From Candidatus Woesebacteria bacterium UBA925 (GTDB lineage Bacteria; Patescibacteriota; Microgenomatia; UBA8517): a stretch of 21,630 bases of DNA. The position numbers and the translations under genes were made by a program. The notes under the pieces were generated by a model that was given only the letters and a program-made list of their open reading frames with translations, searched no databases and was not told the DNA's origin. The stretch spans positions 1 to 21,630 of the forward strand of contig DBDT01000030.1 of the NCBI GenBank assembly GCA_002293705.1. The letters run 5' to 3'. Every line of letters begins with the position of its first letter. Within the stretch, counting starts at the first letter, position 1. Positions 1-8,226 of this stretch are shown in pieces.

Positions 1-1160
1 CAGTCAGGTGAAGGGAGTATCCCTTGTGCTTCCCCGGGCAGATCTATGCCTGTTTTTTGCCCTACACCAAATACTGATGCCCAATCTACAAGCTTGTTAA
101 TCCCAACCTTACCACCAACAATGTAAAAAAATGTGTCAGTTGACCTGGCTAAGGCTTGAGAAAAATTGATGTTACCCTCAGTCCTGCCGTACTTTGTAAA
201 ATACCAGGTCTTATAGTCAAAGCCAGCAACCGAGACCACTCCCGTGTCGGTGTAGGTAAAATCAGGACTAATCACTCCCTCTTCAAATGCAGCAACCCCA
301 ATTAGCATTTTGTAAATACTGCCGGGGTGATACACACCTGAGATTGCCCTGTTAAACAGTGGCCTGCCTGGGTCCACAAGATAACCCCTAGCTTTTTCAG
401 GTTCAGACTTAGTACTTCCAAAAAATAGATTAGGGTCAAATGATGGTGTTGAGGCCAATGAAAGAATTTGCCCTGTTGTATCGGTCACAACCGCCGCCCC
501 AGCAAGAGGCTGTGAGTTAAGAGCAGAAAAAACAGCCTTTTGTAACTCGTAATCAATTGTGGTTGTTAGATCAACACCTTTGATTGGAGGCTTTCTACCA
601 ACAACTCGTACAATCCCACCCCTGCTGTCCACCTCCACCAACTCCTCCCCCAGTGTTCCTTGAAGGTGGCACTCATACATCTTTTCAAGACCCGAGTAAC
701 CAACTAGCGATTGAGGCAACAGGACACCATCATCAATACAGTCTGGATTTGGCCGCCCAGACTGCTCATCTGTTGGCTGACCCACATACCCTGTAAGATG
801 TGCTGAAGCTGAACCTATTGGATAGTTTCTGTACCAGTCAGGAACCGACAAGTCCTCCTCCCCTTCAGACTTTTCAAGGGTGTAGCCTTTTTTGGAGTCA
901 AAAATTATGTTTTTGGGAACTTCAACACTTTCTGCCAAAACCTGACCTCCTCTTGCGAGGATACTGCCTCTTGGAGCTGTTATTGGAATCCTTCTGGTCC
1001 TGTTGCCATCTGAAAGATCGCGATAATAAGCTCCTTTAATTGCAGTCAGTTCAAAAGTTCTGACCAAAAGGAACAAAAATGAAAATGAAATGGCTATCCC
1101 AATTATTCTTGAGACAGTCAGATTGTATTTGTTTTCCCATCCTCCAATTATTTTCTGCAT
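1..1160 (-). CDS. mrdA: Penicillin-binding protein 2-type peptidoglycan transpeptidase, partial (3' end outside window)
   Basis: This is an open frame from ATG at 1160 to the window edge: 386 codons without a stop, C-terminus missing. A short N-terminal segment is followed by one membrane helix (about residues 17-36). Next comes the class-B PBP dimerisation region, with the hallmark ITAPRGSILARGG near residue 65. The transpeptidase domain carries the SxxK motif as HPGSIYK (catalytic Ser281, Lys284), STD at 340-342 in place of SxN, and KTGIDLPGE near residue 372. SxD is a known variant in elongation-type PBP2. The KTG active-site motif proper would lie beyond the edge. Known role of the family: cross-linking peptidoglycan during cell elongation outside the membrane. 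It lies 30 nt behind the MreB-like gene and is probably co-transcribed with it. No SD is visible before the ATG. Confidence 0.93.
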   Translation of the reverse strand, partial: MQKIIGGWENKYNLTVSRIIGIAISFSFLFLLVRTFELTAIKGAYYRDLSDGNRTRRIPITAPRGSILARGGQVLAESVEVPKNIIFDSKKGYTLEKSEGEEDLSVPDWYRNYPIGSASAHLTGYVGQPTDEQSGRPNPDCIDDGVLLPQSLVGYSGLEKMYECHLQGTLGEELVEVDSRGGIVRVVGRKPPIKGVDLTTTIDYELQKAVFSALNSQPLAGAAVVTDTTGQILSLASTPSFDPNLFFGSTKSEPEKARGYLVDPGRPLFNRAISGVYHPGSIYKMLIGVAAFEEGVISPDFTYTDTGVVSVAGFDYKTWYFTKYGRTEGNINFSQALARSTDTFFYIVGGKVGINKLVDWASVFGVGQKTGIDLPGEAQGILPSPD

Positions 1161-1190
1161 TGTCAGTACTTTAAAAAATAAACATTTAAA

Positions 1191-2198
1191 CTAATTTGTT
1201 TTTTGCGATTGCGCGAAGATGCTTTTTACAATCAAGCTTTCAGCTCCAACAAGAGAGTAGCTGTTGTAGTCTGTTTTTTTGGAAACATATGTTGAAACGA
1301 TGTTCGCAAACGCTTGATCTGTGTTTAAAAAGAATGGGTTTTTAGATAAATCCGAACAGATTTGACCAGTAGTAACCTTAGTTAAAGCCAGTGCCCCTTC
1401 GACTATTTGATCAAATAATGGTGTTAAAAGCTCATAAATCTTTTTTGATTCCACACGAACGGATCTAGGCAGACCATCTTCCAGGCTCTTTCCACGAACC
1501 ACTATAAAGTGGCCACTTGTGGTTTTTGATAGCTGGGAGATTAGTAGCCTTAAATCAAGCTGGCCGACGCTAAGGGATGAGGCTTCAATCAAATGCTTCC
1601 TAGCAACTTCCAAAAACTGATTAATCCCAACCCCAATCTTTTTTGAAAGGTAAACCTCAGAGGCACTCACAAGATATATTCTTGTGTCAAAAAAATTAAG
1701 CTCTATATAAAGGTAGCTACTCACAAGCTTTTGATTTTTCAGTAGATTCCCAAAAACCAATGGACGAGCTATTGGTACCAATGAGCCAAAGCCGGCAGTT
1801 TTGAATATCTTTTTCCAGTGTGCAAGTTGCATGCTGGTGATCATTGGGTCATATGTAAAGCAAAGCTTGGGCCTTCTGGCAATTGGACTTAGAAAAATTC
1901 CACCTTTTGCCAGACAGAAGTTTAAAAATGATGATGCTTGTGAGGCTGAAGATATGACATTTCTTTCAAAAGGGTTTACAAAAACTACCCCAGCAGGTGA
2001 TCTGCCAATACAATTTAGTGCAACTGTAGAGGCGGATACCAACTCTCCTGTTAACTTGGAAAATGTTGCTGCTGTATCTGCTCGAAAAACGAGCCCTCTT
2101 TTGGCGCCACCAATTAAAGTGGTTGATTCAGTAGGATCAATTGCAACTTGTTCTGGAAAAAGATTTTTATTGGCAATTTCAAGTATCTTTAACATCAT
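1191..2198 (-). CDS. MreB-like actin-fold protein with degenerate nucleotide-binding motifs
   Basis: The protein has 335 residues, close to MreB length (about 330-350). The best anchor is VRGKSLEDGLPRSVRV (234-249), matching MreB's VRGRDL..GLP segment. RRPKLCFTYDP (108-118) followed by AGFGSLVPIARP (135-146) matches MreB's R.P.vvi.vP...AGA..v.liEEP region. The ATP-site motifs are eroded. The phosphate-1 loop reads AIDPTESTTLI instead of DLGTANT. The phosphate-2 DIGGGTT is replaced by YIELNFFDTR (164-173). The EEP glutamates are ARP. The LTGGGA adenosine loop is LNTDQA. The order MreB-like then PBP2 is the classic elongasome arrangement, which supports a scaffold role (inference). Two ATGs lie in tandem (2198 and 2195); the promoter position favours the second as a leaderless start. 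Confidence 0.75.
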   Translation of the reverse strand: MMLKILEIANKNLFPEQVAIDPTESTTLIGGAKRGLVFRADTAATFSKLTGELVSASTVALNCIGRSPAGVVFVNPFERNVISSASQASSFLNFCLAKGGIFLSPIARRPKLCFTYDPMITSMQLAHWKKIFKTAGFGSLVPIARPLVFGNLLKNQKLVSSYLYIELNFFDTRIYLVSASEVYLSKKIGVGINQFLEVARKHLIEASSLSVGQLDLRLLISQLSKTTSGHFIVVRGKSLEDGLPRSVRVESKKIYELLTPLFDQIVEGALALTKVTTGQICSDLSKNPFFLNTDQAFANIVSTYVSKKTDYNSYSLVGAESLIVKSIFAQSQKTN

Positions 2199-2201
2199 GA
2201 A

Positions 2202-2231
2202 ATATTAAGGCAGTTTAACCTAAAAAGACAA
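2202..2231 (-). promoter_or_regulatory. Promoter of the MreB-like/PBP2 operon
   Basis: Reading the minus strand, TTGTCT (2231-2226) is followed after 18 nt by TAATAT (2207-2202). The -10 box ends 3 nt before the first ATG and 6 nt before the second, so the transcript is predicted to start at the second ATG with no leader. It overlaps the divergent promoter of the ligase gene. Confidence 0.55.
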
Positions 2232-2238
2232 AGTAGTT

Positions 2239-2244
2239 TATGCT
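2239..2244 (+). promoter_or_regulatory. -10 box of the O-antigen-ligase-like gene
   Basis: TATGCT ends 5 nt before the ATG at 2250, so the mRNA should start at or next to the start codon. No SD is present. The whole divergent intergenic space is 51 bp and also holds the promoter of the MreB-like gene. Confidence 0.4.
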
Positions 2245-2249
2245 AGTCT

Positions 2250-4280
2250 ATGGCGATGGAGACAGTCGCAAGGCATATCAGCAAAGTTGGTTTCAATCTT
2301 TTGTTTTTACTACTCCCCTTACTTTTTTTCCCAAACAGTAGTGAGCTGTTTGAATTCCCCAAGCTGGTAGCCTTCTACTTGTTAACAATAATAATAACTG
2401 CAAGCTTTATTCTTTCCAGTCTTAAATCTGGACTTAAGTTAAAACTAACAGGTGTAGAGATGCCATTTCTGTTGTTTTTGCTAGCTCTTTTTATAAGCAG
2501 CTTGTTTTCAATTGAGATTAGGACATCGCTACTTGGATATTATTCAAGATGGAATGGTGGACTGCTGCCCACCATCTGCCTGGCAATACTGTTTGTAATT
2601 TACTCCTCAGTCAAAGACAAAAAACTAGTTAGGACAAATATAAATAGCATCTTACTTTCAGCCACAATTGTGGCAATTTGGGGTATTTTTGAAAAGCTTG
2701 GGGTAAGCGCTAGTTGCGTGATACTGAGAAATGAATTTTCAGTTAGCTGCTGGGTTCAAGATGTCCAAAGCAGGGTGTTTGCCACATTTGGTCAGCCAAA
2801 CTGGATGGCAGCATACCTTGCAATGGTGATGCCATTTGCCATCTACAGAGCAGCCAAAGCAAAGACCAATAAATCCCTCTGCCTCTACCTGATAATTCAA
2901 GTTTTGCTTGTTTTAGGGGTAATCTTCACAAGAAGCAGAAGTGGTTACCTTGCTCTTTTGGTCTCCCAAATACTTCTCACAGTCTTTCTTCTTAAAAGCA
3001 AACTATCAAATACTAAAGTAAAAAAAGTTGGTGTTGTGGCATCTATTGCAGTTGTGGCCATGGTTACCTTTATAGTTGGCAGCCCATTCAACAAAGGGGT
3101 AATTGATGTTGAGGGATTGACCAACCCTCCCAGTATCAGCCAAGCCACCCCATCTGGAACTGCAATTGATAGAGGTGGAACTGAAAGTGGTGTAATCAGG
3201 CTTATTGTCTGGAGAGGAGCGCTTGAGCTTTTCAGACTCAATCCTATTGTCGGCACTGGAGCTGAAACATTTGCACTAAGCTATTACAGAGCTAGACCTC
3301 TTGAGCACAACAACACCTCTGAGTGGAACTACTTATACAACAAAGCTCACAATGAATTTCTAAATTATCTTTCAACAACCGGAGTCATGGGCACCTCCAC
3401 ATACCTTGCCCTTTTAGTTGTTTCTGTTTTACTTTTGTTCAGAAGAAACAGCGCTCTTGCTAAAGCCAGCTTGTCGATAGTTGTGAGTGCATCAGTGTCA
3501 AACTTTTGGGGTTTTTCAACTGTAACAACAAGCTTTCTAATGTTTCTGGCAATTGCAATTGGGTTAAAGGGAAAAGACAAGCTAACCTTGAAAATACCCC
3601 AAAGGATGACTGGTCTTATATTTGTCACAACAATCATTGTTGCTGGCTACAGTTTGCAAAATCTAGGCAAATTTGTGGTCGCAGACAGCCTGTATGCCAG
3701 TGGGATATCAAACTCAAGCCAAGATCCCCAAAAATCGATTGATGATCTGACGCTTGCTGTGCAGGCATTCCCAAATGAACCGCTATACATAGATGAGCTT
3801 GCAAATTCAAAACTGAATTTAATTTTTGAAAGTAAAGATGAGGTGGAGCCAAGCAAGCTAGAAGAAATTGACAGATTATTAGAAAAAAGTATCAAGCTTG
3901 CCCCAAATAACGTGAAGTTACTTAAATCCGCAATCTATACCTACGACAGTATGGGAGAGATTGACCAAAAGTACCTACTTGAGGCACTTAAGCTATCAAG
4001 CAGAATCACACTATTGGCACCATCTGATCCGACGGTTTACTACCAAATAGGCCTAACTGCTGCAAAAATTGGTGATGAAAAAAGTGCAGAAGATGCCATT
4101 AAAGAAGCAATTGCACTCAAGCCTGATTACAAAAAGGCCCGACAATTATTGGCCGTAGTGTATGAGGGGCAAAATAGAGTTGATGAGGCTGTAATCGAGC
4201 TTGAGTACATCTTAAAAAACATCTCGCCCGAGGACATCTACATTGCCTCAGAAATTGCAAGGCTAACTAAAAAGAGCTGA
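2250..4280 (+). CDS. O-antigen ligase / Wzy-like polytopic membrane protein with C-terminal TPR domain
   Basis: The protein has 676 residues. The first ~470 contain roughly a dozen hydrophobic segments. Between them lies a long outward loop (about 275-370) ending in KAHNEFLNYLSTTGVMG, the His-containing motif (His367) of the Wzy_C/WaaL family, followed by further membrane helices. TRSRSGYLAL near 227 is also typical. From about residue 490 the protein is soluble and built of TPR-like helical pairs, for example SAEDAIKEAIALKPDYKKAR. Family members join lipid-carried glycans to an acceptor, or polymerise them, on the outer face of the membrane; TPR tails are common in protein-glycosylating members. 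The exact substrate cannot be read from sequence. Sequence CAT CTG and similar repeats of codons show nothing unusual. It is followed after 30 nt by def. Confidence 0.88.
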   Translation: MAMETVARHISKVGFNLLFLLLPLLFFPNSSELFEFPKLVAFYLLTIIITASFILSSLKSGLKLKLTGVEMPFLLFLLALFISSLFSIEIRTSLLGYYSRWNGGLLPTICLAILFVIYSSVKDKKLVRTNINSILLSATIVAIWGIFEKLGVSASCVILRNEFSVSCWVQDVQSRVFATFGQPNWMAAYLAMVMPFAIYRAAKAKTNKSLCLYLIIQVLLVLGVIFTRSRSGYLALLVSQILLTVFLLKSKLSNTKVKKVGVVASIAVVAMVTFIVGSPFNKGVIDVEGLTNPPSISQATPSGTAIDRGGTESGVIRLIVWRGALELFRLNPIVGTGAETFALSYYRARPLEHNNTSEWNYLYNKAHNEFLNYLSTTGVMGTSTYLALLVVSVLLLFRRNSALAKASLSIVVSASVSNFWGFSTVTTSFLMFLAIAIGLKGKDKLTLKIPQRMTGLIFVTTIIVAGYSLQNLGKFVVADSLYASGISNSSQDPQKSIDDLTLAVQAFPNEPLYIDELANSKLNLIFESKDEVEPSKLEEIDRLLEKSIKLAPNNVKLLKSAIYTYDSMGEIDQKYLLEALKLSSRITLLAPSDPTVYYQIGLTAAKIGDEKSAEDAIKEAIALKPDYKKARQLLAVVYEGQNRVDEAVIELEYILKNISPEDIYIASEIARLTKKS

Positions 4281-4294
4281 TAATCCCCAAGATT

Positions 4295-4303
4295 TGGTAT
4301 AAT
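4295..4303 (+). promoter_or_regulatory. Extended -10 promoter of def, predicted leaderless
   Basis: TGG is followed directly by a perfect TATAAT (4298-4303), an extended -10 element. Seven nucleotides separate it from the ATG at 4311, which is where transcription should begin. There is no SD, and no convincing -35 box is seen. Confidence 0.65.
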
Positions 4304-4310
4304 TGTCACC

Positions 4311-4847
4311 ATGATTAGAAAAATTGTTGACATAAAGGAACACTCTCTGCATCAAAAAAGCAAACCAGTTGAAAAGATAGACAAAAAAATCCTCTCGATA
4401 ATTGAAGACATGAGAGATACTTTGGCAGCCCAAAAGGACCCAGAAGGTGTTGGTCTTGCTGCACCCCAGATTGGACGAAACGTCCAAATATTTCTCATGC
4501 AGTATGACAATGTGGACAAGATAATAATCAATCCAAAAATTATCAAAAAGAGCAAAGAACTACTAGAAGGAAAAAATAAGGATGGCAAACTTCTTGAGGG
4601 CTGCCTCTCACTACCACACTATTATGGACCCATTAAAAGATCAAAAAGAGTAACCATCTCATATATGGACCCAGCAGGAAAGACGGTCACGGAAACCTTT
4701 GAAGGATTTTTGGCTCATATCGTTCAGCACGAAATTGACCACCTTAATGGAGTTGTATTTCTGGACCACATTCTTGAGCAAAAAGCCCCACTGTACTTGT
4801 TCGATGGTGATGACTGGGAAGAAGTGGAGCTACCACATGCAAAGTAA
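4311..4847 (+). CDS. def: Peptide deformylase
   Basis: The protein has 178 residues, normal for the family. All three metal-site motifs are intact: GVGLAAPQIG at 46-55, EGCLSLP at 96-102 (metal ligand Cys98), and QHEIDH at 139-144 (ligands His140 and His144, catalytic Glu141). The enzyme removes the formyl group from nascent N-formylmethionine in the cytoplasm at the ribosome exit. An acidic tail after about residue 165 (FDGDDWEEVE) is a minor extension. It is next to fmt, which installs the formyl group, so the pair forms a formylation/deformylation module. Each gene seems to have its own -10 box. Confidence 0.97.
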   Translation: MIRKIVDIKEHSLHQKSKPVEKIDKKILSIIEDMRDTLAAQKDPEGVGLAAPQIGRNVQIFLMQYDNVDKIIINPKIIKKSKELLEGKNKDGKLLEGCLSLPHYYGPIKRSKRVTISYMDPAGKTVTETFEGFLAHIVQHEIDHLNGVVFLDHILEQKAPLYLFDGDDWEEVELPHAK

Positions 4848-4891
4848 ATAACAATTAACCCCAAATTTCGCTATTATCTGATAAATTAAGG

Positions 4892-4897
4892 TACAAT
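4892..4897 (+). promoter_or_regulatory. -10 box of fmt, predicted leaderless
   Basis: TACAAT ends 6 nt before the ATG at 4904, so transcription should start at the start codon. No SD and no clear -35 are visible. Confidence 0.5.
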
Positions 4898-4903
4898 ACC
4901 CAA

Positions 4904-5833
4904 ATGAGAATAATATTTTTTGGCACACCAGACTATACACTACCCATACTTGAGGCTTTGCATGCGAAGTTTAACCGAGGCAAAACTGAAAGAGAGCTTG
5001 TGGCTGTGGTCACTCAACCTCCCAAGATTGTCGGTAAATCTGAATTTAAAGAGTATTCTGCTGTGGACAAGTTTGCATATGAGCACAAGATAGAAGTTAT
5101 ATACAACCCCTCTGATATAGGTGAGGCTGATTTGGGAATCTGCGCTTCATTTGGAAAAATCATCCCCAATGAAACTCTTGCAAAGTTCAGGCTGGGAATT
5201 TTAAATGTCCACCCATCCCCTCTTCCCATGTTTAGAGGTGCATCTCCAATACAGGCAACCCTATTTGCAGGATTTAAAGAAACTGAAATTACCATCATCA
5301 AAATGGATGAACAAATGGATCATGGTCCAGTGGTTGCGAGGATGAAATCTGAAGTGAAAGATGATGACACCAACGAAACACTACGAGCAAGACTCTTTGC
5401 TGAAAGCGTACCGCTACTCATCTCCACTCTCCCCGCATACATTGCAGGAAAAATAACTCCAAAAAAGCAGAATGAAAATGGAGCTGTATTTACCAACATA
5501 CTCAAAAAAACTGATGGATACATCGACCTGTCAGACATTACTCTTGCAATGAACGGCAAAACAGGTGCCACAACAAGTTCACCAATTATTGTTGGATTAG
5601 ACTTTGAAATGGATGCAGAAAAAATTGACAGACTCGTAAAAGCCATGGATCCATGGCCAGGAGTTTGGACAAGGGTTGTTATTGAAGGTGAATCAAAGAT
5701 ACTAAAAATTTTAAAAACTAAAGTGGTGAGCGGGAAACTATTGATAGAGCAGGTGCAATTGGAAGGTAAAAATCCAGTGACCTTCAAACAATTTAATGAG
5801 GGTTACCCCCAGGCAATGCCCGGAGGTAACTGA
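4904..5833 (+). CDS. fmt: Methionyl-tRNA formyltransferase
   Basis: The protein has 309 residues, the usual length. The formyltransferase domain opens with RIIFFGTPDY. It carries SFGKIIP (82-88), NVHPSPLPMFRGASPIQ (101-117, catalytic Asn101 and His103) and MDEQMDHGP with catalytic Asp139. The C-terminal tRNA-binding domain shows AMDPWPGVWT, matching the family's NPWPGAFT. The enzyme formylates Met-tRNAfMet using 10-formyl-tetrahydrofolate, preparing the initiator tRNA. Initiator formylation is especially relevant where many mRNAs appear leaderless. The gene ends 14 nt from the convergent helical gene at 5848. Confidence 0.96.
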   Translation: MRIIFFGTPDYTLPILEALHAKFNRGKTERELVAVVTQPPKIVGKSEFKEYSAVDKFAYEHKIEVIYNPSDIGEADLGICASFGKIIPNETLAKFRLGILNVHPSPLPMFRGASPIQATLFAGFKETEITIIKMDEQMDHGPVVARMKSEVKDDDTNETLRARLFAESVPLLISTLPAYIAGKITPKKQNENGAVFTNILKKTDGYIDLSDITLAMNGKTGATTSSPIIVGLDFEMDAEKIDRLVKAMDPWPGVWTRVVIEGESKILKILKTKVVSGKLLIEQVQLEGKNPVTFKQFNEGYPQAMPGGN

Positions 5834-5861
5834 ACAAATCCCTATATTTAAGAGATAAGGG
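5833..5861 (-). terminator. Weak intrinsic terminator overlapping the end of the 5848-6921 gene
   Basis: On the minus strand CCCTTAT pairs with ATATAGGG around a 7-nt loop, with one bulged base, and is followed by ATTTGTT. The hairpin includes the stop codon of the minus-strand gene. The stem is imperfect, so this is the least certain terminator of the cluster. Confidence 0.35.
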
Positions 5862-6921
5862 TTGTGTCCGCTTCAGCGTTAATAACTGCCTGTTGCCATT
5901 GATCAGATTTAGCTTTATCATCCACAATCTTCAACACCTCTTCTATCGATGTCACAAGATCGCGGGGGATTGCAACACCTTGGTCAACAATGCGCTGCAA
6001 AAACTCTCGATAGACAGTGACCGCAGAGGCTCCACCAATACGAAATCTTGCCACTATTTCCAAGGCCACTGCCTCGCAATAGTCAATCAACAGCTGTGGC
6101 ACTGATTGTGACAAAATCGCATCAAAGAACGACAGTAACTGACCTGGATGAAACATGGTCACACAGACAAACTGACCAAGAAAGCCATACCTATTGGCCT
6201 GCTGGATGGTTCTACTGAACTCAAACTTGGTTTTGGTACCAGCAGTGATATACAAGTAAAACCCAAAAGCAATCTCCAGAGAGATAGGGCCACTGTTTGT
6301 AGAACCTTCGACCAGCGCTCTGGCAATCAGATCTTCGAGTTCGGTGTAATACTTGGCTTCTGTGATCAACAAAAGCGACCGAAGAATGGGATATTCCTTA
6401 GGACTGCCGACTTCCGAAATGGTTACACCACCTGCGTGTACAGGGATCAGACTGAGAATATCCAAAACTTCTCCAGGTGGACCTTTGTGGGTACGCAACA
6501 ATGCTAGTGCCAACTGAATCTGAACTCTTCGAGACTTGGTGTCTGAGTTTAGTTTTAAGACCTCCTCAAAGACTTCAGTGAACCAATCCAATAGCCCAAA
6601 TTCAACAATCTTTTTTGCTAATTGATTGAAATGCGAAGCCTCAAGGTCAAAGCGACCTTCTTCAAGCGCTAGGGTGAGTGAGTAAGGCCTGTCAATACCA
6701 GCCAACTCAAACAAACTTTGTGTTCTTGGTGAGATCAGTAGATATACCAGTGCCTTGATCAAGTCTACTGTTACATACTCACTAAGCCGTTCACTTAACA
6801 GGTCAGCACTCATAGCCGGAAAGTTGATTCTTTGATCAACCCACCACTTCCGATGCAAAGAAAAATTCAATAGCCGTTCGAGGTCTTTACTCAGAACACT
6901 AATGCGATTGTAAAATTCCAC
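5848..6921 (-). CDS. Orphan all-helical protein, paralogue A of a four-gene cluster
   Basis: I do not recognise a named family. The product has 357 residues from GTG at 6921; an upstream TTG at 6933 is rejected because it sits inside the SD (GGAGGTTATT then GTG). The protein is leucine-rich and looks entirely helical, with no signal peptide, clear membrane span or catalytic motif. Around residues 54-72 it has LIKALVYLLISPRTQSLFE. This lines up with LRSLVCWLIYPNKQGILD in the next gene and KLKAMFVWLVAPDLGRLLE in the one after. IVEFGLLDWF (about 104) matches IVDRGLVDWA of the third gene. It has its own promoter and SD, so it is probably transcribed alone. HEAT/TPR-like scaffolding is possible, but that is a guess. 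Confidence 0.85.
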   Translation of the reverse strand: MEFYNRISVLSKDLERLLNFSLHRKWWVDQRINFPAMSADLLSERLSEYVTVDLIKALVYLLISPRTQSLFELAGIDRPYSLTLALEEGRFDLEASHFNQLAKKIVEFGLLDWFTEVFEEVLKLNSDTKSRRVQIQLALALLRTHKGPPGEVLDILSLIPVHAGGVTISEVGSPKEYPILRSLLLITEAKYYTELEDLIARALVEGSTNSGPISLEIAFGFYLYITAGTKTKFEFSRTIQQANRYGFLGQFVCVTMFHPGQLLSFFDAILSQSVPQLLIDYCEAVALEIVARFRIGGASAVTVYREFLQRIVDQGVAIPRDLVTSIEEVLKIVDDKAKSDQWQQAVINAEADTTLIS

Positions 6922-6946
6922 AATAACCTCCAAACAATCAATGGCG

Positions 6947-6974
6947 ATTATATACTATAGCATAAAGCTGTTAA
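6947..6974 (-). promoter_or_regulatory. Promoter of helical paralogue A
   Basis: On the minus strand TTAACA (6974-6969), a 16-nt spacer and a perfect TATAAT (6952-6947) precede the gene. Transcription should start near 6940, giving a leader of about 20 nt that contains the GGAGGT SD. Confidence 0.65.
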
Positions 6975-7005
6975 TAATAAAAATGCCCTCGAATTAACGA
7001 GGGCA
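6974..7005 (-). terminator. Intrinsic terminator of helical paralogue B
   Basis: An 8-bp stem (TGCCCTCG / CGAGGGCA, 6984-6991 with 6998-7005) closes a 6-nt loop. On the minus strand it is followed by TTTTTATTATT. It lies 16 nt past the stop at 7021. Confidence 0.85.
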
Positions 7006-7020
7006 CTAAACTTTGTGAAG

Positions 7021-8103
7021 CTAATCAGCCACAATTGCCTTTAGCTTAAATGCTTTTCTTCGAGCTTGTCGTTTACGGGCTGACCTAGCCTTTCTTTCTT
7101 GGGTAATGGTCTGTTTAACTGTTGTCGATGCTTGTAATCCTGGATGTTTATTTGCCAACCCCAGAATAAAGCTCTCGAAGGCTGTAGCCTCAGCATCTGG
7201 ACGCCAATTTGCATATAAGGCGAGATATCCTCTCACAAACTCTTCCAATCTCTCTCTTGCCTGGGCCCCACAATTAGTCAATGCTTTGTACAATCCTTTT
7301 GCCAATGGAAGTGACTCATTCCATGACAAAACAGTCAGCATGGATGTGTACAAACCCAAGATCCGAAGGAGATGATAGAGCTGGAACGATAGGTCTGTTT
7401 TACTTGAACCAGATCGTTGGATGAATTGGGCGATTCCAGTTGCCAACTCCAAGCGATGGCTGGTGGTGTCTTTTTTGTTCCTCAAGACATTTGCCTCACC
7501 CGAGATCTTTTCCAACACAAAGTCCAAAAATTCTGACTCCTTATGGACAACTACTGCATTCAAAAGCTGAAACAGAAAAACAGGCTTGTTGTCCCTCACC
7601 CAAGTACGATTAAATCCACCTGCGCTAAGCGGAGCCACTTTAAGCAGACCAAGAAGCAGGCTGTTGGGAAAACTAGGGTTCGCAAGAGCGGCCAGTGTTA
7701 ACTGCTGGATTGCATGGATTGCTGAATCCGCACCCTGATAGTCTCCATGCTTTATGGCATGAGAGGCAATCATGATTTCCCTTCTTAGCCATTTGGTTTC
7801 GACAAAGCCCACCAGGCGACTCCAACCTTCTGATGTTATCTGGAACGCCAAATCACCCGCAGCTTTTGCCAACTCTTGGCTTATTTCTGGTTTAAGATCC
7901 AAGATCCCTTGCTTATTTGGGTATATCAGCCAACACACCAACGACCTGAGAGTTTTTGGCCCACCATTATTTACAAGAAACTCGATCGCAGCAGGCGTCC
8001 CACCATTTTCATTCCAGTGGGGATCAAAAAAGACGCGAGACACATCCTCAAGCTTGCCAAGATCATCAATGCTAGGACTCATTCTTACAAAACCTTGTGC
8101 CAT
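7021..8103 (-). CDS. Orphan all-helical protein with basic C-terminal tail, paralogue B
   Basis: No named family is recognised. The product has 360 residues, starts at ATG 8103 and has a good SD (GAGGAG, 10 nt upstream). VSRVFFDPHW (22-30) aligns with VARFFDDQFW of paralogue C, and LRSLVCWLIYPNKQ (52-65) with the shared [hydrophobic]-W-L-x-x-P core of A and C. The C-terminus is strongly basic (ERKARSARKRQARRKAFK) and follows FILGLANK, matching the LLGYAKN plus basic tail of paralogue C. No transmembrane or enzyme motif is seen. The basic tail could contact nucleic acid, ribosomes or acidic lipids (speculation). It is flanked by terminators on both sides, so it is a single-gene transcription unit. 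I see no convincing promoter in the 123-nt gap upstream. Confidence 0.85.
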   Translation of the reverse strand: MAQGFVRMSPSIDDLGKLEDVSRVFFDPHWNENGGTPAAIEFLVNNGGPKTLRSLVCWLIYPNKQGILDLKPEISQELAKAAGDLAFQITSEGWSRLVGFVETKWLRREIMIASHAIKHGDYQGADSAIHAIQQLTLAALANPSFPNSLLLGLLKVAPLSAGGFNRTWVRDNKPVFLFQLLNAVVVHKESEFLDFVLEKISGEANVLRNKKDTTSHRLELATGIAQFIQRSGSSKTDLSFQLYHLLRILGLYTSMLTVLSWNESLPLAKGLYKALTNCGAQARERLEEFVRGYLALYANWRPDAEATAFESFILGLANKHPGLQASTTVKQTITQERKARSARKRQARRKAFKLKAIVAD

Positions 8104-8182
8104 TTGGACTTACTCCTCACACAAGAAATCGATATGGTAGTTAACCACCTATTATTTAAAATTGCAAAAAGAAGCTTGAAGC

Positions 8183-8217
8183 AAAACTCTTCTCTCAAGC
8201 ACACGCTTGAGAGAAGA
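8183..8217 (-). terminator. Strong intrinsic terminator of helical paralogue C
   Basis: A perfect 13-bp stem (8188-8200 with 8205-8217) closes the tetraloop ACAC. On the minus strand it is followed by GTTTTGC. It lies 10 nt past the stop at 8227. Confidence 0.85.
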
Positions 8218-8226
8218 TGGGGCAGG

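Noticed and set aside
584..1039. Two plus-strand open frames with proline- and leucine-rich products
   Set aside because: They are antisense to the PBP2 coding region, whose motifs are unmistakable, and have no start signals.
6922..6933. TTG at 6933 as start of helical paralogue A
   Set aside because: The bases between it and GTG 6921 are the Shine-Dalgarno sequence GGAGGT with its spacer.
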